NCBI RefSeq assembly: GCF_010686705.1
Contig: NZ_JAAGWY010000003.1
Coordinates: 186,001 to 250,000, forward strand
DNA length: 64,000 nt
DNA from: Leifsonia tongyongensis
GTDB lineage: Bacteria; Actinomycetota; Actinomycetes; Actinomycetales; Microbacteriaceae
Reading direction: 5' to 3'
Shown: positions 55,809 to 62,519 of the stretch, piece by piece
How the letters are laid out: each line of letters starts with the position of its first letter
How positions within the stretch are numbered: position 1 is the first letter of the stretch
Notes under the pieces: generated by a model
What the model was told of the DNA's origin: nothing
What the model saw: the letters and a program-made list of their open reading frames with translations, nothing else
Databases searched by the model: none
Translations under genes and position numbers: made by a program

Positions 55809-56888
55809 ATGAGCGGGGACGTGCTTGGCGGTGGGGTCGTGGTCGCCCTTGCGGCTGCCTTGTGGCTGGCGTACCTGATCCCGGTCTGGCTGCGCCGGCG
55901 CGAGTATCTCGCGACCGAGCGCAACGCCGTGAGGCTGCAGCAGACGCTCCGGATCCTCGCTGAGACGTCGGAGCTTCCACAGGCCGTGCGCTATGAGGCC
56001 ACGGCGCGGACGGTCGCGGAGCAGCAGCGCATCCTGCGCAAGGCCGAAGGCCGCGTCAAGGCGGATGCCCGCGCTGCGGCCGAAGCCGATGCGCGACGTG
56101 AACGAGCTGTCGCCGAGGCGCAGCGGGCTGCCGCCGAAGAGGCGGAAAGAGCGGCCCTGGCCGCGATCGACGTCGAACGGGCATCCCGGGCAGGCGTCGC
56201 CGCGTCCGCACGCGACCGGGATGCTGCGCCTCGCGCCGCCCGGTCCGTGATCGCGCCGAGCGCGCAACGCCGTCGCCGCCGCCTGCGCCGCGTACGGGCG
56301 ACCACGTCGGCGATCCTCCTGGCCGGGCTTCTGGGGACGATCGGGGGTGTCGCGCTGCTCGCGACGGGTGGGACGTGGATGCTGCTCGCGGCATCCGCTG
56401 CTGTCGCCGTCGCCAGCTTCGGGATGCTCGGCCGCCTCGCCCGCGTCCGCCATCGCCCGCAGGCGGTCCGCCCTGTCGCCGTGGCGCCCGTCGCCGCTCA
56501 GCTCTACGACCACGCGGACGACGAGGTCGTGCCCGAGGCGCGTCCGACCTGGACTCCCCAGCCGCTCCCGAAGCCGCTCCATCTTTCGCGAGGCACGATC
56601 GCTGCAAGCGCGATGGCCTCCATCGATGCGGCGACGGAGCTGCGCCGCGCGGCCGCCCGTGCGGAGATCGAGGAGCGCGCGGCACGTCTCGCGTCCGAGG
56701 TCACGGCCCTCCGGCCGCCCGTCCCGGTGTCCGTTCCCGCAGCTGCCGCTGTGGGGCACGGGAGCGCGGGCCCCTCGTCGCCCGTGCCGGCCGACCCGCG
56801 TTTCGCCGCGATGGGACTCGTAGACGACGCCGCATTTTCGTCGATCGACCTCGACGCAGCGCTCCGTCGGCGCCGTGCCGTCGGTTAG
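55809..56888 (+). CDS. Membrane protein, GlpR/Rv0996-like
   Basis: A 359-residue membrane protein, close to the Rv0996 length. It has an N-terminal helix (GGVVVALAAALWLAYLIPVW), a long Ala/Arg/Glu-rich coiled-coil (residues ~60-150), a two-helix membrane hairpin (AILLAGLLGTIGGVALLATG and WMLLAASAAVAVASFGMLG) and a cytosolic C-terminal tail ending SIDLDAALRRRRAVG. Position after galU and rimJ matches Rv0996; in corynebacteria the counterpart GlpR is the membrane receptor for the gephyrin-like protein Glp in division and polar growth. No glp/moeA gene is present here. The ATG at 55809 has GTAGGAAC upstream. Confidence 0.82.
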   Translation: MSGDVLGGGVVVALAAALWLAYLIPVWLRRREYLATERNAVRLQQTLRILAETSELPQAVRYEATARTVAEQQRILRKAEGRVKADARAAAEADARRERAVAEAQRAAAEEAERAALAAIDVERASRAGVAASARDRDAAPRAARSVIAPSAQRRRRRLRRVRATTSAILLAGLLGTIGGVALLATGGTWMLLAASAAVAVASFGMLGRLARVRHRPQAVRPVAVAPVAAQLYDHADDEVVPEARPTWTPQPLPKPLHLSRGTIAASAMASIDAATELRRAAARAEIEERAARLASEVTALRPPVPVSVPAAAAVGHGSAGPSSPVPADPRFAAMGLVDDAAFSSIDLDAALRRRRAVG

Positions 56889-56920
56889 TTTTCCTCAGTT
56901 CGATCTGGTGCCGGTCGGGG

Positions 56921-56929
56921 TGCTATCGT
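56921..56929 (+). promoter_or_regulatory. Extended -10 for tRNA-Ala
   Basis: TGCTATCGT (TGn plus TATCGT) lies about 16 nt before the tRNA, giving a predicted start near 56936. The same TGCTAT element precedes secA. Confidence 0.5.
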
Positions 56930-56944
56930 AGCTAAGCAGTTCCC

Positions 56945-57020
56945 GGGGCTATGGCGCAGTTGGTAGCGCGCTTCGTTCGCATCGAAGAGGTCAGGAGTTC
57001 GAATCTCCTTAGCTCCACCA
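56945..57020 (+). tRNA. tRNA-Ala (CGC)
   Basis: A 76-nt tRNA with encoded CCA end. The acceptor stem GGGGCTA pairs with TAGCTCC (one G-U pair); the anticodon stem CTTCG/CGAAG encloses the loop TTCGCAT with anticodon CGC; the T-arm is AGGAG/CTCCT around the TTCGAAT loop. It reads GCG alanine codons, which are abundant in this genome. Confidence 0.97.
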
Positions 57021-57087
57021 CGTGACACTGTCGTGTGTCCATCGCCGCGAGCAGTGCGGTTCAGGATCATCCACGATACGGACGCCT

Positions 57088-57093
57088 AGACTG
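57088..57093 (+). promoter_or_regulatory. -10 box TAGACT for the ABC flippase gene
   Basis: TAGACT, followed by GGCCC, lies 29 nt before the GTG at 57123. The same TAGACTGGCCC stands before the short SigR start. A leader of about 23-38 nt is expected. Confidence 0.5.
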
Positions 57094-57122
57094 GCCCAAG
57101 CAATCCCGAGGCCATCGAGTAG

Positions 57123-58925
57123 GTGCGGAGTACAGGTTTGAAAGCGCTGGTAGGCATCCTTCGCGAGCTGATGCCGCTGCTTCCCCGGTCGGGCAGGCGG
57201 TTCCTGAAACTGTATGCGGTGCTCCTGGGGCTCCTCGCACTGCTCGACGCTTTCTCCCTCGGTCTGCTCGCCGTCGTGATCTCACCGCTCGTCTCCGGTC
57301 ACCCGCTGACCCTGCCGGGAATCGGCACGGTATCGACGACCGGCCTCATCTGGCTGCTGGTGATCATCTGCGCAGTCGTGGTCCTGAAGGGCGTCCTCGC
57401 TTCGGTGCTCCAGTTCTACGCGACACGACGATTCGCGTCCTATGAGCTGGAGATCGGCGACCGCCTGCTCGCGGGCTATCTTGCGGCGCCCTGGGTCGAG
57501 CGCCTGAAACGCAACTCGGCAGACGTGGTGCGCATCGCCGACTGGGGCATCGCCAACACCATCGCGGGTGTCCTGCTGCCGGCGGCGACCCTCGTCGGCG
57601 AAGCGATGACGTTCATCGTCGTGCTCGCGGTGCTGGTGATCGCGCAGCCCGCGATCGCCATCACAGCGCTGCTGTACCTCGGCCTCGTCGGTGTGGTGCT
57701 CTACTTCTGGGTGTCCCGCAACTCGCAGATCGCCGGCCGGGTCAACCGCGACTACTCGTTCACCGTGTCTCGTCTTCTCACCGAGATGATGGGCGCGCTC
57801 AAGGAGATCACACTCCGCAACAAGGCCGGCGAAGTCGCAGCGGTCGTGCACGCCAACCGGATCCGCACGTCGCGGGCGCGGGCGAACATCCAGTTCTTCG
57901 GCATCGTTCCGCGCTATGTGCTCGAGACGGCGCTGATCGGTGGGTTCGTGCTGGTCGGCGTCGTCGGCTATCTCACCACCGGCGGCATCGTCGGAGCGGT
58001 GACCGCGGTCTCCGTCTTCAGTCTCGCCGGGTTCCGCATGGTCCCGTCCATCACCCGGTTCCAGGCGATCGTCTCCGTGACAGCGGCGAACATTCCGCAC
58101 GCCCGCAACGTGATCGATGACATCCACTCGATGGAGAAGCTGCAGCTCATCTCGCAGGAAGGGCTCGACTCCGGGACGCTCGCCGAGCATCCGTCGAACC
58201 TCGAGCTCCGGGACGTCGGGTTCCGTTACGCGCCGGAGGCGGCACCGGCCCTCCGTCACGTGAACCTGACCATTCCCTTCGGTTCCACGGTGGCGTTCGT
58301 CGGGTCGTCGGGTGCGGGCAAGTCGACCCTGGTCGACCTCATCCTCGGGCTCGTCGACCCCACCGAGGGCACGATCTCGATCGACGGGACTCCGCTGCGT
58401 CACATCGCGTCAGCCTGGCACTCCCGCGTCGGCTACGTCCCGCAGGACGTCTCGCTCTTCGACGCGACGGTCGGCCAGAACGTCGCGCTGACCTGGACGA
58501 ACGACATCGACGAGGAGCGGGCCAGGCGCGCGCTGCAACAGGCGCAGCTGTGGGACATCATCGACGGCCGCGAGGGCGGCCTCAACGGGTCGATCGGCGA
58601 GCGCGGGCTCTCCCTGTCCGGTGGACAGCGCCAGCGCCTCGGTATCGCGCGGGCGCTCTACGTCGATCCGTACGTTCTGGTGATGGACGAGGCGACCAGC
58701 GCTCTCGACACCGCGACCGAGGCCGCAGTGGCGCAGGCGATCCGCGACCTGCACGGCAAGGTGACGGTCATCCTGGTCGCGCACCGGCTCTCGACGATCC
58801 GCCACGCGGACCAGATCTTCTTCATGTCCGGCGGCGAGGTCGCGGCGAGCGGGACGTTCGACGAGCTCATCCGCTCGGTTCCCGAATTCGCGGAGCAGGC
58901 CGCGCTCGCGGGGATGACGGGCTGA
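57123..58925 (+). CDS. ABC transporter, fused permease-ATPase (MsbA/PglK-like)
   Basis: A 600-residue half-size exporter. The N-terminal membrane domain has five or six helices (residues ~25-330), and the C-terminal ATPase carries Walker A VGSSGAGKSTLVDLILG, the Q-loop VPQDVSLFD, signature SLSGGQRQRLGIARALY, Walker B VLVMDEATSALDT and H-loop LVAHRLSTIRHAD. Type-IV half transporters of this kind flip lipid-linked glycans (PglK/WlaB) or lipids. The two adjacent glycosyltransferases support a glycan-export role (inference). GTG at 57123 is listed; a TTG at 57138 has CGGAG 7 nt upstream and is also likely. Confidence 0.9.
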   Translation: MRSTGLKALVGILRELMPLLPRSGRRFLKLYAVLLGLLALLDAFSLGLLAVVISPLVSGHPLTLPGIGTVSTTGLIWLLVIICAVVVLKGVLASVLQFYATRRFASYELEIGDRLLAGYLAAPWVERLKRNSADVVRIADWGIANTIAGVLLPAATLVGEAMTFIVVLAVLVIAQPAIAITALLYLGLVGVVLYFWVSRNSQIAGRVNRDYSFTVSRLLTEMMGALKEITLRNKAGEVAAVVHANRIRTSRARANIQFFGIVPRYVLETALIGGFVLVGVVGYLTTGGIVGAVTAVSVFSLAGFRMVPSITRFQAIVSVTAANIPHARNVIDDIHSMEKLQLISQEGLDSGTLAEHPSNLELRDVGFRYAPEAAPALRHVNLTIPFGSTVAFVGSSGAGKSTLVDLILGLVDPTEGTISIDGTPLRHIASAWHSRVGYVPQDVSLFDATVGQNVALTWTNDIDEERARRALQQAQLWDIIDGREGGLNGSIGERGLSLSGGQRQRLGIARALYVDPYVLVMDEATSALDTATEAAVAQAIRDLHGKVTVILVAHRLSTIRHADQIFFMSGGEVAASGTFDELIRSVPEFAEQAALAGMTG

Positions 58926-58930
58926 ACCGC

Positions 58931-60010
58931 GTGAACGAACCCCTCGTCGACGCGGTCATCGCCATTCACGATCCGGGTCGCCCGATCGCGCGCGCCGTGC
59001 GATCCCTGACCGAATCGGGTCTCCCGGTCGGCGAAGGCGGCGTGCGGATCACGGTCGTGTGCCACAACCTGTCGGCTCAGCCCATCACCCAGGCGCTGGG
59101 GGAGGACCTCACCGCGCAGGTGCGGCTGGTGGAGCATCCGGACGGCATCCGCAGCCCGGCCGGACCGTTCAATGCCGGCATCGCCGCCGCAACGGGACGC
59201 TTCGTCTCGATCATGGGATCCGACGACTATCTCGAGCCGGGAGCGCTTCGCGCGTGGTGCGATGAAGCAGGTGACGCCGCCGACGCCGTAATCGCCCCCC
59301 AGGCGCACGCGAACGGGGCGAAGGTCAGGACGCCTCCGGTGCGACCGTTCCGTCGTGGAGACCGGGATGCGCTCAAGGATCGGCTCTTCTACCGGACCGC
59401 GCCCCTGGGGCTGATCCGCCGGGAGGCCGTCGAGCGGCTCGGGCTGACGCTGACCGAAGGGCTCGCCTCAGGCGAGGACCAGGGGTTCAGCGCACGCCTC
59501 TGGGTGGAAGGGCGCGGCATCCGCTATGCCGCTCGCGCGCCCCGCTACATCGTGGGCGCCGATGCCGAGGCCCGCGTGAGCATGACCTATCGGCCGATGC
59601 ATCAGGACCTGGCGTTCGTCGATGGCCTGCTCGACGATCCGTGGTTCGCCGGTCTGCCCGGCCGCACCCGGAGTGCGCTGGCCGTCAAGATCGCACGCGT
59701 CCATCTGTTCTCGGCGGTGCTGGTGCGCATCGACGGCGGAGTGTGGGACGACGACGACCACGCGTACCTGGCCGAACTCGTGGAACGGATGCGGGCCCTG
59801 GCGCCGGGGTTCGAGCGCTCGCTCTCCATCGCCGACGTCCGCGTTCTCGACGCGCTCGTGGACCGAGCTGCCCGTGTCGAGCAGCTTGCGTCGCTCTCGC
59901 GAGCCCGCCGCCGGTTCGGTCGGCCGTCGACCCTGCTGACCCGGCACCCGGCAACACTGCTCAGCGTCGAGGCGCCTCTGCGGTTCATCGCCGCGTCCGC
60001 GCTGCTGTAG
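58931..60010 (+). CDS. GT2-type glycosyltransferase
   Basis: A 359-residue putative glycosyltransferase. The GT-A fold opens VDAVIAIHDPGRPIARAVRS, with the donor-site VEHPDGIRSPAGPFNAGIAA and the acidic DxD-like SIMGSDDYLEPGALRAWCDE. The remaining ~190 residues are helical and less conserved. It starts at GTG 58931, 5 bp after the ABC gene stop, so the two are one operon. Substrates are unknown; the context suggests a lipid-linked or cell-wall glycan. A 17-bp duplication spans its stop codon. Confidence 0.82.
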   Translation: MNEPLVDAVIAIHDPGRPIARAVRSLTESGLPVGEGGVRITVVCHNLSAQPITQALGEDLTAQVRLVEHPDGIRSPAGPFNAGIAAATGRFVSIMGSDDYLEPGALRAWCDEAGDAADAVIAPQAHANGAKVRTPPVRPFRRGDRDALKDRLFYRTAPLGLIRREAVERLGLTLTEGLASGEDQGFSARLWVEGRGIRYAARAPRYIVGADAEARVSMTYRPMHQDLAFVDGLLDDPWFAGLPGRTRSALAVKIARVHLFSAVLVRIDGGVWDDDDHAYLAELVERMRALAPGFERSLSIADVRVLDALVDRAARVEQLASLSRARRRFGRPSTLLTRHPATLLSVEAPLRFIAASALL

Positions 60011-60039
60011 GCGGCAGCGCGGTGTAGGCGGCCGCGCGG
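60006..60039 (+). repeat. 17-bp direct repeat spanning the GT2 stop codon
   Basis: TGTAGGCGGCAGCGCGG (60006-60022) is followed by TGTAGGCGGCCGCGCGG (60023-60039), 16 of 17 bases identical. The first copy contains the TAG stop at 60008-60010. Confidence 0.8.
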
Positions 60040-60056
60040 GTCCGTGCCGGCTCGCG

Positions 60057-61199
60057 CTACGACGCTTCGCCAGGGGTTCCGAGGAGGGCGGCGATCGAGG
60101 TCTTCCAGGTCGCCTGCTGCGCCTCGGCCGAGAGGTCCTTCGCCGCGGCATCGGCCGCCTGCTTCCACGATGCGACCTTCTCCGGGGTCAGGGCGCGGAT
60201 CACCGAACGAAGCGACTCCACCGTGAAGTCCGGGACGATCTCGCCGAGACCGTACTGCGTGAGGATCGCGACCATCTCCGGCGACGGCCCGATGATGAGG
60301 CCCAGTCGCGCCTGCACCGCTTCGAAGAACTTGTTCGGAAGCGCGTGCGCGAGGTTGAAGTTCGTCGGTGGCAGGAAGGTCATCGACACGTCGTATTCGG
60401 CCAGGGTGTCGACCAGCCGCGCGTACGGAACCGGGTCGCGGAACGTCAGGCCGGGCACACCTTCGCCCAGCGTCCTGAGTTCGGCGACATAGTCGGGCTC
60501 GTGTGGCATGACGATCATGTCGAGGGTCACATTCGGGGGAGCATCCTTCATCACCTCGATGAAGTTCTCGAGGCGCCGGTAGCGCTGGCCTGCGGCCGAA
60601 TGGATGAGCCGGATGGGCGAATGCACCGGAGCCGGTTCGCGTTCGGAGTACGGGGCGGCATTCGTGACGACGCCGACCGTGACCCCGTAGTCGGCTTCAT
60701 ACTGGTCGGCGATGCCGCGCGCCACAGTCGTGATCGACGTCAGCCTCTTCAAGTAGGTACGGCACATCCACCGCATGAAGGGGGCGACGGTGAGCCGCCA
60801 GCGGAGGTCGTCGTCCTTCTCCTTCGGTGCGAACTCGTGGAGGTCGCCGTGAACGCCGCGACGAGGCTCGAGCGAGAGCGCCAGGGGGATCGCGTTGAGG
60901 TCGTTCGCGAGGATCCCGTCGAACGTGCGGCCGGCTAGTCGCGGCTTCGCCTCCGCCACAGCCTTGATGTTCCAGTACGCCTTTTCGTAGCGGCGCGTCG
61001 CGATGGCGACCCGGTCGTCGACCCAGGCTCGGGCCTCGCCAGGTATCTCGATGTGCTCGACGACGCCCTCCGGGGCATCCCCGAAACCGCACGTGGTGAC
61101 GTCGTAGAGCGGTGCGAACAACTGGACCTGTTTCAGCACTCTCGGATCGGAGCGGATCGGAGAGAACGACAGGATCAGCAGGGAAGGGCGATTCGGCAT
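60057..61199 (-). CDS. Glycosyltransferase, GT4-like
   Basis: A 380-residue putative glycosyltransferase. The N-terminus SLLILSFSPIRSDPRVLKQV is typical for actinobacterial GT4-type proteins, then FDGILANDLNAIPLALSLEP and RGVHGDLHEFAPKEK. The second Rossmann domain has IRLIHSAAGQRYRRLENFIE and the donor-binding HALPNKFFEAVQARLGLIIG (KFFE as the key Glu). It lies on the opposite strand to the flippase-GT2 pair, converging on it, and probably belongs to the same glycan pathway. It has no signal peptide. The ATG at 61199 has a weak GAGGAT-like site. Confidence 0.82.
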   Translation of the reverse strand: MPNRPSLLILSFSPIRSDPRVLKQVQLFAPLYDVTTCGFGDAPEGVVEHIEIPGEARAWVDDRVAIATRRYEKAYWNIKAVAEAKPRLAGRTFDGILANDLNAIPLALSLEPRRGVHGDLHEFAPKEKDDDLRWRLTVAPFMRWMCRTYLKRLTSITTVARGIADQYEADYGVTVGVVTNAAPYSEREPAPVHSPIRLIHSAAGQRYRRLENFIEVMKDAPPNVTLDMIVMPHEPDYVAELRTLGEGVPGLTFRDPVPYARLVDTLAEYDVSMTFLPPTNFNLAHALPNKFFEAVQARLGLIIGPSPEMVAILTQYGLGEIVPDFTVESLRSVIRALTPEKVASWKQAADAAAKDLSAEAQQATWKTSIAALLGTPGEAS

Positions 61200-61239
61200 G
61201 GAACGATCCTCCCATTCTTGGCGAACCGCTCGTGCGCGG

Positions 61240-62100
61240 CTACTTGAGCAGCCGCGACAGCACCCGGTCTGCCAGCGGCTTGCCGCCCGTCTGGCAGGTC
61301 GGGCAGTACTCGAGGGTCGAATCGTGGAAGATCACCTGCCGCACGGTGTCGCCGCAGACAGGGCAGGGCTGGCCCGCCTTCCCGTGCACCTGAAGCCCGG
61401 ACTTCTTCTCGCGTTTCAGTTCGGAGGCGGCCAGGCCGTCGGCGCGCGCGATCGCCTCGCGGAGAGTGGACTGCATGGCGGCATAGAGCCTGGCGACGTC
61501 GTCGTCGCTCATCGCCGCCGGTTTGAACGGGGACATCTTCGCGGCGTGGAGGATCTCGTCGGAGTAGGCATTGCCGATCCCCGCGATCACCGCCTGGTTG
61601 CGCAGCACCCCCTTGATCTGCGCTCTGCCCGCCGAGGCCAGGATCGCGGCGAACTCCGCTTCGGTGAAGTCGTCGGCAAGCGGGTCCGGCCCGAGCCGGG
61701 CGACACCCGGCACCTCGGAGGGGTCGTGGACCACGTAGATGGCCAGGCTCTTCTTGGTTCCCGCCTCGGTGATATCGAGGCCCGAGCCGTCGTCGAGCAC
61801 GAGTCGCGCAGCCAGCGGTCCCCTTCCGAGTCCTTTGAGCGGCGCGGGCGCGGCCTCGCGCCAGCGGATCCAGCCCGCACGGGCAAGGTGCATGACGACG
61901 TGCAGGTCGCCGACGGCGATGTCGAGGAACTTGCCGTGTCGCGTCACACCGGAGATCGTCTGGCCGGCGAGCGCCGACACGGGCGGATCGAACGTCTTGA
62001 GCACCGCAAACGAAACGATGTCGAAACGGTCGAGGGTGCGCCCTGACAGGCGTGCGGCGAGGTCGGCGGCAAGCGCGTTGACCTCGGGAAGCTCAGGCAC
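61240..62100 (-). CDS. Fpg/Nei-family DNA glycosylase
   Basis: A 286-residue DNA repair enzyme. Starting with GTG at 62100, the mature N-terminus is PELPEV: Pro2 is the Schiff-base nucleophile and Glu3 the catalytic acid. H2TH is VIAGIGNAYSDEILHAAKMS, and the zinc finger is CPVCGDTVRQVIFHDSTLEYCPTC. The Arg usually found in the finger loop is replaced by Asp (HDSTLEY), as in some Nei-like actinobacterial groups. It removes oxidised bases such as FapyG or oxidised pyrimidines. The ATG at 62118 would place the catalytic Pro at position 8 and is therefore rejected. Confidence 0.9.
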   Translation of the reverse strand: MPELPEVNALAADLAARLSGRTLDRFDIVSFAVLKTFDPPVSALAGQTISGVTRHGKFLDIAVGDLHVVMHLARAGWIRWREAAPAPLKGLGRGPLAARLVLDDGSGLDITEAGTKKSLAIYVVHDPSEVPGVARLGPDPLADDFTEAEFAAILASAGRAQIKGVLRNQAVIAGIGNAYSDEILHAAKMSPFKPAAMSDDDVARLYAAMQSTLREAIARADGLAASELKREKKSGLQVHGKAGQPCPVCGDTVRQVIFHDSTLEYCPTCQTGGKPLADRVLSRLLK

Positions 62101-62142
62101 CATCCCATTCTGCGCCATGCCGCCGACAGCGCGGCGGAACCG

Positions 62143-62391
62143 TCAGACTTCGACGGCGATCTCGTACACTTCCGCGGTCGGGTGGCCGGTGCGCTCGTGG
62201 ATGCGCATCACCGACTCCTTGGTGGGGCCTTCGGAGAGACAGAACGCCTTGCCCGCCTCGGGGTCGAGCCAGGCCTTGATGAAGTGGACGCCTTCTTCGC
62301 CTTCGATGGCGAGGTCGGCCGCGTGGGCTTCGGCCAGTTCGTCGGCACTGACGCCGACGAAGCCGTCGTGAACATCCATGAATGTTGCCAT
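62143..62391 (-). CDS. DUF4242 / SCO4226-type small protein
   Basis: An 82-residue ferredoxin-fold-like protein. The core FMDVHDGFVGVSADELAEAH, FCLSEGPTKESVMRIHERTG and HPTAEVYEIAVEV match DUF4242; the Streptomyces SCO4226 relative binds nickel with residues of this kind. The biological role is unknown. AAAGGA lies 8-9 nt before the ATG. It is 42 bp upstream of the glycosylase gene on the same strand and probably cotranscribed. Confidence 0.88.
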   Translation of the reverse strand: MATFMDVHDGFVGVSADELAEAHAADLAIEGEEGVHFIKAWLDPEAGKAFCLSEGPTKESVMRIHERTGHPTAEVYEIAVEV

Positions 62392-62468
62392 GAGCGGATC
62401 CTTTCGTAGGTGGTGCTGCAGCCGGTCATCGGTGCACGATCAGTGTCGGGCGGCGCGCGTGCGCACAC

Positions 62469-62486
62469 ATCGGTCATCCGACCGAT
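62469..62486. promoter_or_regulatory. Perfect 7-bp inverted repeat before the AAA-ATPase regulator
   Basis: ATCGGTC-N4-GACCGAT lies 34-51 bp before the start at 62520, at about position -35 to -50 of the predicted promoter, whose -10 is TACCAT (62508-62513). It could be a regulator site. Confidence 0.4.
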
Positions 62487-62519
62487 CATCGTCGGGCCGC
62501 GCGGAGTTACCATATGGCC

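Noticed and set aside
57019-57037. Small hairpin after tRNA-Ala as a terminator
   Set aside because: The stem includes two wobble pairs and the CCA end of the mature tRNA, so it is too weak to support.
56945-61199. Genomic island inserted at tRNA-Ala
   Set aside because: No integrase, no direct repeat of the tRNA 3' end and no transposase are seen in the window.
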